Assembly: GCF_965638725.1 (NCBI RefSeq)
Contig: NC_134950.1
Location: forward strand, 81,518,657 to 81,582,656
Direction of reading: 5' to 3'
Origin: Aptenodytes patagonicus
Lineage: Eukaryota > Chordata > Aves > Sphenisciformes > Spheniscidae
DNA length: 64,000 nt
Position 1 is the first letter of the stretch. Each line of letters opens with the position of its first letter. This document shows, one piece after another, positions 9,301-22,310 of this stretch. The notes under the pieces were generated by a model, which was not told where the DNA came from, searched no databases, and saw only the letters and a program-made list of their open reading frames with translations. Made by a program: the position numbers and the translations under genes.

Positions 9301-11984
9301 AAGGCTGTAGAACTGGGAACACAAAATGACAAGTTATCCCAGTTTCTGCTTATTAAGGGAGGCACGAGAACACAATCACCTAAAGCATCCAGAGGATAAA
9401 TGGTTCTGGGTGTCTGGTTCCACCCATCCGTCAGAAAGCATTCACCACCCATAGACCAAACACAGGCTTTTTGCAGGTACAATTTGCAATTGTGATGTTA
9501 TATGACAGAGCATCTTCCTTACAATGCAGCTTATCCTTCTGCCTGCATTACATAGATTATTAGGTAATACTGTCATCATTATATGCATTTCCTCTGTGGC
9601 AGCAATTAAGTGAATTAAGCTCCTGCAGACATCTGTGCTGATCTCTAAATATGGCTCACAAAGTGAAGAAGTGTATCCTTAGCATGCCAGTTCTGCTAGA
9701 AGATAGATCTGGCTTACAAACAGCAAGAGCCTGATACAAATTCAGTATGACCAAACTGGCTGAGGCCAGGTTAATTTATTTTAGCACTGCATACAGCTTT
9801 CATAGCAGACTTTAAATCACGGAAGACTCACCTGGTTTACGATTTAGAGACATGCTTTTAGTTTGCCCAGATGTAGGAGAACTGAAGCAAACTTTATGGC
9901 CTTAAATCAAAAACATATGACAGAGTTTGAACAAAAACTTGGCAGCTCTGAGTTTTGCTTTGAATTTGGTATCTGTTTGAACTTGAAATCTGATGCAAAC
10001 CTCAGAGGACAGAAGCTCCTGCAGATTAAAACTGAAGTGGTTTGCAGGAATCCCTGAGACTCAAAACTTCTGAGAATCACAAACCTCTTCACTTTCTTTG
10101 TTATTTTATTGCTGTTTTTTTTCTGTCTCACTTGAGGCCATCTGTAGTCCCCTGAAGAGTTTTGGCTGAGCGAGGTCTTTCAGGATTGACTCTTAGGATC
10201 ATCCCAGATTTGCAAAACGTCTCTTACATCAGCTATACTTTTGGCAAAGTAAAGAACATCTTTAGTAATGTAATAAATGCTGAAAAATCTTCCATCTTAT
10301 TATTTCTCCTTGTTTCAGTCCTGTCTCTGGTTTCTGTGGTCAAAAAGCAGTATTTCAGCTGTTCCAAAGCCTTCATGAAGACACACACTGTATATCGGTG
10401 AAACAGAGCATGTCCTGCAAAACAATCTGGGGACGAAGATTCTCCCAGTAGTAACTGATACCCTGTTAGGATTTGATCTTATGCCACAAAGTCAGTGAAG
10501 CTGAAGCCTCTGTATTGAGTAAGCAGGACCAGGTCACTTGATCCTGCCCTGAACCCAGTTCACTTTCGCTTTGTTCAGTTTGCTGCGGTTTGCTGTACCT
10601 TTATACTTCATTTGCATCAGACTGTGCAAGGTTCAGGGAGCTCCTTATTTGGTTTCCTCTGGCGTTGCTAAGCTGATGTGCACTATCTCTACATCTGCTC
10701 AGGTTTCAGGAGAGTTTCCAGTTATGCAGCAAGATAGCAGAGTCCAGCAAATTCTAGGAAATGAAGAGTAACACCTAGAAAACATATTAAATTAATTGGT
10801 AAAGATTTTCTGAACTTGCTTTCCAAAGTGAATGCATGACTGTGTTGGTACAAAGCAACTGCTGATGAAATCTGCACCAGATGTGACACTATAGACTTTA
10901 AAAATTGTCCTGTATGACTTATAAACTGCTTCAGTAACATGTCTAGATGAATTTGAATGACACGCATCACAGAATATTCAGCTGGACTGCAGAGTGAGAT
11001 GAGAGAATATTTTTACATCTCCTAGTAATTAAATTGTAATTGTTGCAGCTGTCTGACAGACTGCATTATTTTACAAAGCATCAAAGCATCATAAAATGAA
11101 TGACAAGTGAAGGGAAAACTGTTTTGAATGAGTCATAATGGCACTAGATACTCGTCTTGTTCCGATAGTCTAATTACAAAGACTTGATGTTTTAATTGGT
11201 CTTCCAATCATTTAGCCAGAGATGTCTTCAACTACTCAGTACACCCTTGCTGACACCAGTTATCCTGGCACACAAGGCACATGAATGGCAACAACAGTTG
11301 CTTTCAGAAAGAGAGCTCAAGTCATTTATTTTACTAACAAAACTGAACATCAGCCCCATTTTCCTATTGCTGGAGAGCAGACAAGTGGCTTTACACTCTC
11401 AGATGGAAAAATAAAAATGTGGGATTCTACACAAAATATTTCTTTTTCTCGTATCAGGCCTGGCACGGCTTGTTACTATTATTGGCTGGAACTACCAAAT
11501 GTAGTCACTTTTTAATGAAGCACCACTATAGTAAGGCTCAAATTTACCAGGGGAGTGAAAAACCTGAACCTTTGCAGTCATTTCCTCCAGGTGATGGGTC
11601 TTCCTTCCATAAGCTGTAGGAATTCCCTCTGCAGTGCTACTCACCGAGTCAAGAAACTAAGGCCCCTCACAACCTCAGAGTGACCATCTCTGGTTTTCAA
11701 TTACTCCCTTACCTTAAATTGACTTTTCAGAGAGGAGGGCAACTTGAGAGAAGGTGGGAACCCAGGTTTCCAGGCTTCTAGCCCAACACTCTGGTCACAA
11801 GTCAGTGCTACTTAACCCTAAGGCTAATGACTGCAATGAGCAGAAGAGGATACGAAGAAAAGAGATCTTCTTAGCTATCTGCATTTTTCCAGTTATCAAA
11901 CCTGCAGGAGTAATTTTTGGTTTAATCTTGAGACAGTGCCTTAATTCTGTGACATATTTTCTCTGCTTTTTCATTTCTTTAAAG
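6319..11984 (+). other. ANKRD33B: ANKRD33B intron (5.67 kb)
   Basis: The intron runs from donor gtaagg to an acceptor tttctttaaag. I see no exon, no full repeat element and no RNA gene in it. Open frames within are short and lack homologous motifs. AT-rich non-repetitive sequence dominates. Confidence 0.7.
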
Positions 11985-12125
11985 GGCACATAACCATTAC
12001 AAACTATTTGTTGAACTATTTTCCCGGGCTTGATATTGAGAAGACGAATGTGTTCGGATTCACAGCACTGATGAAATCTGCGATTCAGGGCCGAACTGAA
12101 TGCGTGAAAGCCTTGATGTTGGCAG
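11985..12125 (+). CDS. ANKRD33B: ANKRD33B, internal exon (ankyrin repeats)
   Basis: A 141-nt exon with phase 1 at both ends, so 47 codons are added. Its first codon is completed by the G left over from the exon at 6189-6318, giving [13 protein letters not shown]. It continues with [19 protein letters not shown] and [14 protein letters not shown]. It carries the end of one ankyrin repeat and nearly all of the next (FGFTALM is the TALH-type turn, [10 protein letters not shown] the second helix). The acceptor is tttaaag and the donor is gtatgc. Length, phase and motif order join it without a gap to both neighbouring exons, which is strong evidence for one functional gene. The open frames extending past both edges are intronic shadow. 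Confidence 0.95.
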
Positions 12126-15100
12126 GTATGCAAAGTGCTTTGCTGCTTCTTCGTCATCATCTACCTGTAAATACTAGACAGTCACACGCAAACACCAAGA
12201 ACAAAATTGGCTTTTGGGGTGTTTACTCTGAAAGGTATGGTACAGCCTCCCCTGGAAACGGGTGCAGCTTTTAAATAAGTCATAGACAAGGCAGTGAAGC
12301 CATGTGCTGCAGGCGCAGGAGCGCTCAGTTTGCATGTGGAAACTCATCCAGGATCTCTCCAAGAGCTCTCATGGTAAGACTCATTGTCTCCAGGATAGTT
12401 CGGGAAGTGTGATCACCAAGATTTGTAGACAAGGAGTTAATGAAGTTCATGACACAGCTGGGAAAGGCACGCAGGTCTCTTGCTGCCAGCTCTGTGGGTG
12501 TGACGGTGCAAGGGGGTGTGATGGTGGTGGGACCATAGCCAGACCTCCACCTCTCCCTCCAACCGTGGAAGGTCGTGGGGCAGGGAGTGGAGAGCTTTGG
12601 GGGCTCTGGCTCCTGTCAGGAGAGTTGGGTGTAGGATTCATATCCCACAGGGGACATTGGCGGGAAATTTGGCAATACAGGGAATAACCACTCTTTCTAC
12701 CCCTCTACAGATGTGAGTTGGGTCTCCAGGTTTATGGGCAACAGGGCACCAGCAGCTCTGTATCTGCTGCAATGAGGGAGTCATGGCACAGGGAGTGAGC
12801 GGGTCCATCTCTGCCCACCTGCCTCTCTTCACATCTGAGAACAGGAAATACGTTTCTTGCTGTTGGCTCTTGGCTGCGGCTGAATTTCCAGCCGTATGCA
12901 TTGCGAGGTGAAGGGGTCCTGGAGAGGAAACTCGGAGGGGCGAGAGGCATTGGGGCAGCAGCCTCTACAGGAGCAGTCCCAGCATAGCCACAATGTTGTG
13001 TGTTTTTATTATATTAAGTAATTGGTATATAAATTATTAGCTAATAATTAAATAACTAGGATATATTAGTATCTATTCTTGTATTACAGTTGCAGATATT
13101 TGACACAAATTAAATGTTATGGAAATGATAACAGATTGTATGTGAATATTGTTACTGTCTAGATCAAGAATCCTACAGGTCCATTTCATTGAGAGAGGTC
13201 TTGAATAAGTAGTTTATTTCAGTCAGTTTGCTGTCACAGAAGTCTAACCCCTTATAATCTGAATATTTTCTGAATATATCTGAATATATCTGAACAGTGA
13301 TATTACTTTCATTCATTTTCATAATATCCAGTTTCTAGATGTTGATATGACACAGAAAATATTTGGATGATGTGGTAACCGGCATGTTATTTTCTGCAAG
13401 GTTCTGTAGCCTCTTATACTGGAATCAAGGCTTTGGAATCAGATCATTCATTTTGGAGTTAAATTTTTATGAAACAAAATTATAAAATGACTGTCAGAGC
13501 TAGAGTACTCCTAGACACAGATGCACTTTCTGGACTAACACATACTTCGTGCAGATGCTAGTTCACAATTTTCCAGTGCCTGTTATAAATTATCACTTAA
13601 AATGAAACTTCAATCCCAAGACCTTATGACTTGTCAAATTGACCTTACAGTACCATAGCTTTCTATTATTATCACTGGAGATCTGATGGAAGCTTGTTCT
13701 TTCTGTTTTGGTCACTAGAAGCTATTTCACAACCTTTCCATCTTTGTAGATAACTCAGTCCTTGTTATTCCAATTCTTGTACAAAAAGTATCGATATCAA
13801 AGTTCACTATGTGGTTGCTGCCTCTGGCATCTGAATAGCCACCTTCTCGTTTCATGATTCATAAGAAAACAGAACACTGGGGAGAACAAACCTTTAGCCA
13901 GCCAGAAAATGGCTTTGTTAGCCTCCATATTGAGTTTACCTACAGGAAGTTTTATCAGCCTGTTTGTGCATCAGAGATAGTGAGGATACCAAAGATCATC
14001 CATTGGCTACAGAGGCATAGAGTTAATATACTCTGGGTTTCCAAATTGCAGTTTATAAACGTGTTTTGGTAAGTATTTTGCAGGTCCTCACATTTTCAGC
14101 TCAAAATAGGGGCCACAAAGGAAGTGTGGTAAATTGCCTGCACCCATTTTAGTATTTGATTATTTTTTAGCACTGTACAGCCTGGTGAAATGGAGGGAGG
14201 GAGGGAGCTGCTCATTCAGAATGGATTTAAAAGTAGTTCAGGGCTTAAGGGATACTGAGTGGCTGCTGACAATAAAGTGCTAGTTTGCTGAAGAAGGTGA
14301 AAGAAATTGTTACTAAAAGATTTGGTGAAAAAATCAATTTCACAAATAAACCAGCAAAATTCTATGTTAAAACATAAGACTGCATGGAAATATAGGGGGA
14401 AAACACCCATAATCAGCTGTGGGTCTACTTACATAGTTACAAACCAGGTATGTGTCTTTAGAATACAGCCAGGAGGTTTTTTAAATCCAGTATCTGTTTA
14501 GTGGCTTGGGTAAGACCTCTATTGACTGGCACCTACTTATGGCAATGCAGGAGGTCAGTAAAGGAAAATAACTCACCTTCCTAGCCGCCTAAGCATGGAT
14601 TTAACACAGTCAGATGGGGAAGAGGTAACGGCAACGTGTGACAGATGGTTGGAGCTGGTTTGTCGAAGTGACTGCTCTTTCCGAAATTTGAGTTCCTGGA
14701 GGGTGGCCAAGGTCAATCACTACAAGATTAAGGCGCTCTGAGACACTTGGCCATAATGTTTGCTCTTTCAAAGTGAGTCTTTGGAACATGTGAATTTGCT
14801 ATTCATGAGCGCACAGCGAGTAAGGGGGGAACCAGTCGCTCATCGGCAGTTTGTCACAGGCTGCTGCGCTGCCAGGACTGCGCTGGTGCTGGCATTCAGC
14901 AAGCAAGCTAGCCCGAGTGGGAGCACAGGAATGCCAGTTGTAATTCACGTGTCAAGGCCTGCTGTAATCTCCAGTGTAAACTCAGTGCTGCTTTAGTAAA
15001 GTCATTGGAGTGGCTGTGGATCTGGAGACTGGGCTTTAAATACTGCATATAAAACAGGTCGGTGACAGATGCCTGAGCTCTTTCACTCCCTGTCTTTAAA

Positions 15101-18100
15101 CTCAGGATGTCAGTTTTGCATCTCAAGGGACATTAAACCTTCATAATCAAATAGGATATTGATATCCCAAAGGGTATGTGCATTCAAACTAGGTGTGCTG
15201 AAAATGATCTTCAGGGCAACTTCTGTGGGAAAATCAAGGCAAGCGGCAAATGCAGTTTTTCTAAAAGAAAACTTGTAGGCTATACGTATACTGAAATAAC
15301 AATTAGTTCAATAAGACTGCTATCACATTTAAAAAGGGACATGACTATTCATGTCTCTTCCAGATGAGGCATTCTGCTGAATGACAGGTTTGTTCAGAAA
15401 TGTCTCCTGATTTGTACAGAAAATCAATACCGCTATAGTAAATCACGCCTTAGAAGAGATCTTGTGATACAAGGTACAATGTCAGCATCGATTTCGGTTG
15501 AAAGATCAGGATTTCAATACTCTGGAGTATTGTTTTCTGAGATAAAGTTTCCAAAACACCTGGGGACGCATGTGTCAGGGAGCAGCAGGAGTGGGCTGCT
15601 CCGCAAAGGGAGGTTAGCCAAGGGTGACAGCAAGGCATACAGAGGCACTAGCCTCATCAGCAAAGGTGCTTCATGAACAAATGGAGCAGGGCTGGTGACA
15701 ATAACCACGATCAGCCAGTACTGCAGTGATTGCCAGGCAAGTCCATGGTGGCAAGGCAAGTCCATAGAGACAAGGTAGGTCTGAGGTCAAAACAAGAAAT
15801 TAAGTCTGTGGGTCAGGGTCTGTATCAGCAAGGCACGTGGCCAGGCACAGGCATACCTGCAACATAGCTCAGGCAAGGACCAGAGCTGAGCATCTGAGCT
15901 TCAATGCAGCCCCCAAGCAAAGGTGGGGAGCGCCCAGTGAGCCATTTCTCACACAGTTCTTTTTGCACAAGTCTGATCCAAGGTCCCACAGCTGCACCAT
16001 ATCAGAGCTGGCATGTCTTTTTCTTGAAGATAATGGTAAGCAGCTGTCTATACCTCTCGCTTGTTTACAAGCAGAGCATACTGTTCATTAAAATTTATAT
16101 TTGGAGACAGTTCCTTTAACAGCGCTTCCTTTAGTAAATCCTTGCCTGTTACGTGTACAATGAAGAAACAGCTTCCATGTAATCTGCCATGTTCCCAGTC
16201 AGCTCTTGTGGGAAGGACCGAAGACACAGGCAAGTGTTAAGAAGGGGACAGAACAAGAGTCTAGCCTGAGATGGGAGAGATTCAGAGGTAGGAAATTTGG
16301 GTAGGATGGTTCAAAAACAATCTAGGGGAGCAGGAGGACCCGTCTTTGTATGTCTTTGTTCCTCCCCTCATTGAGCTTCTGCAGTCATGAACTTCGTCAA
16401 ACCCTGCTGCCTTAGAGATCTCACAATCCTTTCTTCAGTCCACAGCTAATGAACTCTTGGATTTGATTAAATCTTCCTCTTTGTCCTCTCTCTGCCTTCC
16501 AGTCTGGGCCCCATGCTTGACTCCCTGCGGTGTCCCTGTGCTTTCTCTCTGAGTGATCGTTTCTGCAAAATTCACTTAAACTACACTTAAACTGAGATCA
16601 GCTCTTTTGCTTAGGGTGTCTCCACCCACATTCACTCTTGGTCTGTGTCTCTAGCATCCTCTTTTTAGGGATTTTTTTCAGAGACTTAGGAATCAATTGG
16701 TACTTTAATAGAGTTAAAACTGAGCTTTTGATCACTTTCCCCATGCTCTCCTTTTTCCTCTGTTTTTCTGTAATGACAAAACGTCCTTTGTGAGGAAGGT
16801 TATACTGGAGCCATTGCAAACTGGTTCCTGGTTGCCATTCCTTATATCTAGTCCCCCTCATGCTAGTTTGAAATACTGTCACCAAGATAATCCACCCTGG
16901 AAAAAAAAAAATTATCATGGTGTTTCTCTGGCCTTTTCCTCAGGTCTCGGCCTCTGGACATCTCCCTCTTCCAAAGCAATGGGACAGAATGTCTTTTCTT
17001 TTGTGGCAAGATCTGTGTAGGTCAGTTTTGTGTTGGCTGTTTGAAAATGGTGCTTCAGCTGATAGAGAAGCCCTTCAAAAAGTCAAACGTTGTAGCCCAT
17101 TCATATCCCAGCTTGAAATTCTACCAAGAAACCCAGAAATTATCTACAGGGCCAGTGATACATGTAAACCACAACTGAATGTTAAAGAGCTCAGTTATGC
17201 TGAAAGCAGCTGGGCAAGTGCCCATGCCTGTCCCAGGGAACGTGCTGCAGATCTGCTGAACAAAGTCGACATTCTAGAGCATGCAAAGCTCTCTCTGAGA
17301 TCAGTCAAAGTTTAAAGGCAGAATATAAAACAGAGGATTTGCAGCTCAAGAACGTGACTGCCTGAAACCAGAGAGTATTCACTCACACTCGTTCTCCTAT
17401 CGATGTCATTCATTCACCCACAAACCCATGTATTCTAAAACACCAAGATGTGTGTGCCCAGGTGGTATGTCCAGGATCACTTGGGTGCAATGCAGAGAGC
17501 ATGATGCTGCTGTCAAGTCTTCATCATGTCTGAGGTTCTTTCTGATTGGTAATAGCAAGCTAGTTTTTGGACAGATCTTCTGTGCCCTTTAGCAGTCACA
17601 AGCTGTAACATGTTAGTCCTTTGCGACAGTCTTCCTGACTTCAGCTTCCAAAAACACTTGTTGCTGCTCATTGTTCTGCACCAATTCTTCCAAAGGTGCT
17701 GTCTGTATTGAGCTTCCTCTGTCCTTTACAGAGCTCTTCTGTGCGAGCAGAACTAGGCGCATGACATCCTCATTGACAAATGCCCACGCTCCACCCTAAT
17801 CCAGGGCTGAGAGGACTTCCCTGCAATTTTCTGGTTGCCAGAGGATGTGGCAGCATTGGATATAGTACTACAGAAGGTGTAAAGGATACAGTAGAGCAGA
17901 CTGGGATGCTTGCTCCTCCTGTTACTCTTGTATCCTCTCTTCAGGCAGCCAGGTGCCCTGGAGAAGAAGTAACCCCACTTGCAAGCATAAGAGTGTAGAA
18001 CAAGGGCAGAAGCCCATGTGAGGGCGCTTACAGGAACATGGAGAGATCAAAAGGAAGGCAGAGCTGAAAAAGGACGCAGAAAAATATGAGAAGAAAGAAT

Positions 18101-19097
18101 GGTGATGGGGACAGATATCAGAATTGGATGGATAAAGGTCATAATTTGGGAATGGGGGGAGGACAGGCCGAAAGATAATATCCACTTGAAATCATTTCCT
18201 TCCAGGACCTAAAACTGTCCTTCAAATGCCTAAGGCTCTGCTGTCTAGCATGTGTCCCAGTTGCCTCTTATGGCCGGTCTACTTGGGGATAATAGCATGT
18301 CTTTGCTAACAAGTACTTCATTTCCTCAGGGGTGGTAATCTAAGGTAGATGAGAGCAGCTGTTCCAGGCTCAGACTGAAGGTCCGTCTTGCCCATTATCC
18401 AGTCTCTGACATGTATGGAAACTTTCCTTATATTTCATCACCCTTGCCACCATCCTCTCAACTTTCTCTAGTTCTACTGTGTCCTTTCAGAGATAAGAGA
18501 ACCTGAATTGTGCACCTGGCGTTTTCTCTGGTTTTTTTTTCCTTTTTTTCCCCTCTATTTTTTTTTGCTATTTTTTTAATGCTTTCCTAGAAATTCCTTG
18601 TATATTATTTGCTGGTTTGGCCCGTAGTGAGGACTGAGTTGATATTTTCATGGAACTTGTGATCATTAGCCCAAGATCTCTCTTCTGAGTGGCAGCGATC
18701 AGTGCAAAGTCCGTTATGCTGTGTGGGAAGGATTTTTGTGTGCAGAATTGTTTCTTTCCATAGTCATCGCTTTTTTCTTACAAGCCTGACTGAATGGATT
18801 GTAAAATGGCAGGCAACATTCAATGCAGTTGAAACTCATTATGTCGTCATTTGCATTGTTTTAAGAGAATTTCCTATATACAGCCTTAATTTTCTTTTAC
18901 TTTTTTTAAGCAAATCAAGAGTTCAGAAAGTCAGGAACCATGATTTATCCTTATTACATGTTCATTTTGACACAAATATTGTAGTGTGTTGCGTGTGACA
19001 TTTTCTTGCAGGGATCTGCCTGATTCAACTCTGATCATAGCAACAAAGGTGTGGGCAGTTTCATTAATTAACATTAATTGTTTTTCTTTTCTTTGAG
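12126..19097 (+). other. ANKRD33B: ANKRD33B intron (6.97 kb)
   Basis: The intron contains no convincing exon. It has a GC-richer stretch near 12.45-12.95 kb, an AT-rich stretch near 13.0-13.35 kb with short TGAATATATC tandem copies around 13.26-13.29 kb, a small duplicated ggcaagtccat word near 15.74-15.77 kb, pyrimidine runs at 18.53-18.58 kb and an old CR1 relic (18.35-18.73 kb). It ends in a T-rich acceptor tttctttgag. Confidence 0.65.
18345..18730 (-). repeat. Ancient CR1/L3-type LINE relic, antisense
   Basis: Segments read like the antisense of old amniote CR1 3' regions: a block near 18374-18412 (aaggtccgtcttgcccatta...), another near 18465-18515 (ctctagttctactgtgtcc, gaacctgaattgtgcac), and one near 18634-18700 (gagttgatattttcatggaac, ccaagatctctcttctgagtgg). 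Similarity is patchy with a pyrimidine-rich interruption at 18530-18580, so the copy is very old. Recognition is by memory of the family, not by alignment. Confidence 0.55.
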
Positions 19098-19948
19098 GGG
19101 CAAATGTTCACATGACTGACCCAAGCCGAGGACTGACTTCATGGGAATGGGCTTGTTACACAGGAAGGTCAGAATCTGCCTTCATCATGCAAAAGCTGAT
19201 GGACAGGCCATGCCCGGAACAGCTTTGTGATCAGTATAAACCAGAATGGCCAAAGATGAAGGAACTTCTTGCCAAAGCTGCAGAGCCAAAAAGCTGTTTG
19301 CAGAGGATTTCTGAGTGCATGAGGGCAGCTCTCTCATTCCGGTCTTTCTATGGCCCAGAAGAAGACGGGGTCCTTGATCACATGGTGAAGGTGACAACAA
19401 GCTTGAGCAGTCCTTTCATTGCTCTGTCATGCCGGACTGTGTGCCCAGGCAGCCCGCCTTCTGTGGGAAAACGCAGACTGGCTGTGCAAGAAATCCTTAG
19501 GAAGCAGAGAGCCGAGGAGATCCGATCTCAGGACAAAGACCACTTTAGCAGCTACGAGAAGCTATTTCAGAACTCCAAAGTCACGCTCATCCCCAAGAAG
19601 AAGGAGCGGCGAGCCAGCCTGCAGCCCATCAGCCTTGCAGTTTCTCAAGTGAACACCTTAGCCACTAGGAAAGTAAGCCTCTTGCCGCTCCACCTGCTTA
19701 GACGGAGTAGCGTCAGGCCGGGATTTGTCATCCCCAAAGTCCGTATCAGCAAGGCTCCCCCACCCACCTTCCAGCCAGAAAAGGTGAGAAGGACGAGCAG
19801 TACAAAGGACGACCCCTATTTGCAGATTCCCAAATGGAGATACAAGGAGCTAAAAGAGGAGCGGAAGAAGGCAGAGGAACAGGAGAAGAAAAAAGCAGCA
19901 GAGGCTCAAAAGCAGAGGCAGGTGTCTCCTGCCAGATGCAGGACCTGA
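19098..19948 (+). CDS. ANKRD33B: ANKRD33B, terminal coding exon
   Basis: The exon begins after the acceptor ctttgag. Its first two bases complete a Gly codon, giving GANVHMTDPSRGLTSWEWA, the last ankyrin repeat. It runs 283 codons to a TGA at 19946-19948. Beyond the repeat (about the first 45 residues) come RPCPEQ, a conserved linker with GVLDHMVKVTTSL and a GSPPSVGKRRLAVQEIL block. A basic Ser-rich stretch with SLLPLHLLRRSSVRPG follows, then KAPPPTFQPE, and the exon ends in a Lys/Glu-rich segment (KEERKKAEEQEKKKAAEA) likely to form a helix or coiled coil. These blocks in this order are those of ANKRD33B. No signal peptide or membrane segment is visible. Codon use is intact and frame-consistent with both upstream exons. 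The frame is open, so the gene appears functional. Confidence 0.95.
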
Positions 19949-22310
19949 TTTAAAGGCAGTTGCTTAGAAGGTTTTAGAGCTGTTAGTCTTGTTATCTGAG
20001 CAGGATAACAGACTGCATGCTTTCATGCATACCCACTGCTCACACAGCTGGAATACTGAATAACGGCCTTTAAGGTGCAGAAACAGGGCAAGGGCTATGC
20101 CACAGTGTGTCTGATGGTGGAGCGTGAAGGTATTTTGAGGTGGAAGACTTACTAAGTTTATCTGTCTGCTGTTGATAGGAAGTTTTAAGTGGTGCAGTCC
20201 TTTTGTGGTTTCTTTTTTTTCCAGTTCCAGGTTGAGGAGCTGACTGAGAAACAGCTTGGAAAATAACATCTGTGTGAAAGGATCGTATTTTGTGTTTGTT
20301 CATTTTGTAATGGACAACATTAAGGAGTTGTGCTTTTGACACTAGACATTCCTCCCTCTCCTTGCTTAGGTAGATGTATTGCAAGGTTTTATAGTAATAA
20401 TGAAAAGTTTAAAATATACCACAGTGTTGGTGGGCAGTGAAAATCCAGGTCTACAATTGTTTTGAATATACTAAGCACTTTGTTTTAATTCCAGTAATCA
20501 AAGTTTAAGACAGGATAGGTATTAAACTGTGCAGCTCTATACAGTCTGTATGGATGCAGTTCTTAATGCTGTTGTTTGTTCTGTTGAATATAAAAAGGGC
20601 TGCATATGAAATATTTCTGTAGTTGAGGTATTCACATCCTCTGCAGGTATAAATCAGGGGCAGGGACTGATTTCTTTGGAGCAACAGAGAAGCTGAGCTA
20701 ATTTTTGAATGCCACCGTCACCTAAGCTTTGCCTCCCCCATTAAGTTTCCCTGTATCCGCTATCTGTTGTCTCCTCTTTAGTCTCAGGGAATTTTTTGTC
20801 ATTGTGTTTAACTGTGAAATAAGGGAGATGGTGAGCCACAGGTGGGCTTTTTTTTAGGTTGATATTTAAGTTCCTGTTAAAAAACCCCACCAGGTTTATT
20901 ATGAGCCTTTCCATATTATAGCCAGGACAGGAAAATTATGCAGCTTCCAGAAGTTTAAGCAATTTTCCCAGGTATCAAGTCCAGCCATATGCTATGAACA
21001 TCCAGTCAGAGATGCAGTATCAGGCAGCTCGGCCACTAATGTTTGGAAACCGTGGCCAGATGTCATTGTGAGCTGTAGTAGTACGCCTCTGGGTGCCCAG
21101 AGAGGGCAGTACCTCGCCCCTCTGTCTCAGCACTGGGAGAAAACCTTTCCTAGTACATGAGTGCATCTCAAAGTGGCAGTTCCCACAGGTTGCTGCAGGT
21201 TCTTGTGGTTCATGTTAAGGCTTTATTTGGTTTTACCAGCAGTGCGTCTGAATGGCATGCCAAACCCTGGCAAATTCCGATAAGGAAGGGCTGTAAACCT
21301 GCGGCTCGCTGAAGAAGGACCGCATTCATAAAAGTAGAGGTCAAACGCCAACAGCAAGTCATACAGTACATGCCCCGGCTATGTTTTTGCTCAGGCTTTG
21401 CTCCCATTTGAAATGAAATGTGCTGTGGTGTGTCCTCCTGATGGTGTTGCTTTGCTGGAGCCCAGGCAGACCCCAGCTGCTGCTGTCACCAGCTTCTCCC
21501 TTCAATTAAAGAGAGGGAGAACTTTTCCATCCTTTACTCCCACAGCACAAAGGCTGACCACGGTCTCACTGAACTTGTAATGAAACCATGCGTGTCATGA
21601 GAGAAATAAATTCATTTGATTGAAAACTAGCGCCCAGATTGGTATTGCTAGCTAGCGTCTGCGGGGTCAGGGCTTGACAGAGGTTATGGCAGATGTGCGA
21701 AACAAGGATTTTTCCACCACAGCCTGTTCTTTGTACCTCTTGCTGGAGTGCTGTGCTGGCTAAACTGCATTGCCAGGTAGCCTCCCAGGTCAGAGCTGGA
21801 GGAATATGCACCCTGCTAATAAACCTCCCCAGCCCTGTGAATATAAAGAGGATTTTAGTCTGCAAGTGCCTCAGTGCTGTGCAATTCATAGGCACCAATT
21901 TTGTAATGGATTTGCTGTGACCAGAATATAAGCTGAACTCATTTCTTTGGAGAGTAGGAAGACAATCTTTTGGCTGTCTGTAGCAAAAATATCAGGATGG
22001 ATTTTGAACTGGTACACTGGATTGAATGGTTTAACTATTAATTTTTCTTTACTGCCAGCCCAGTGTATTGAAGATTTAGATTCAGATTCAGTATCTGAAA
22101 AGCAACCTGTGCTGCGGCTGAACACTTGAACTTGCACTCTCAGTATCACTTGCAGGAGACATACAATTGACAGGTGCTCTCAGGGATTAACGTGCAGTAT
22201 GTTAGAATTAGGGGCTGAAAATGAAGCCTGTTTTCTAACCCTTGGTACTTTACTGTGTATATGTGTATAAATATGTGATATTTCCATTAAAAGAGGCACA
22301 AGCTGTTAAA
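19949..22310 (+). other. ANKRD33B: Probable ANKRD33B 3' UTR
   Basis: After the stop there is no further gene on either strand until a likely polyadenylation region. Candidate signals are AATAAA at about 21605-21610 and ATTAAA at 22286-22291. The latter is preceded by a TGTA-rich stretch and followed by T/G-rich sequence, which fits a cleavage site near 22305. The extent is an inference; a shorter form or alternative ends are possible, and two further AATAAA words occur near 25.69 kb. Confidence 0.4.
22286..22291 (+). promoter_or_regulatory. ANKRD33B: Candidate poly(A) signal ATTAAA for ANKRD33B
   Basis: ATTAAA sits in tttccattaaaagagg after several TGTATA-type words that favour cleavage factor binding. 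GT-rich sequence follows within about 40 bases. It is the best-placed of several candidate signals. Confidence 0.35.

Noticed and set aside
12447..12950. GC-richer block with overlapping open frames, considered as an extra ANKRD33B exon
   Set aside because: The flanking exons join in phase without it, and the peptides are low-complexity with no conserved block.
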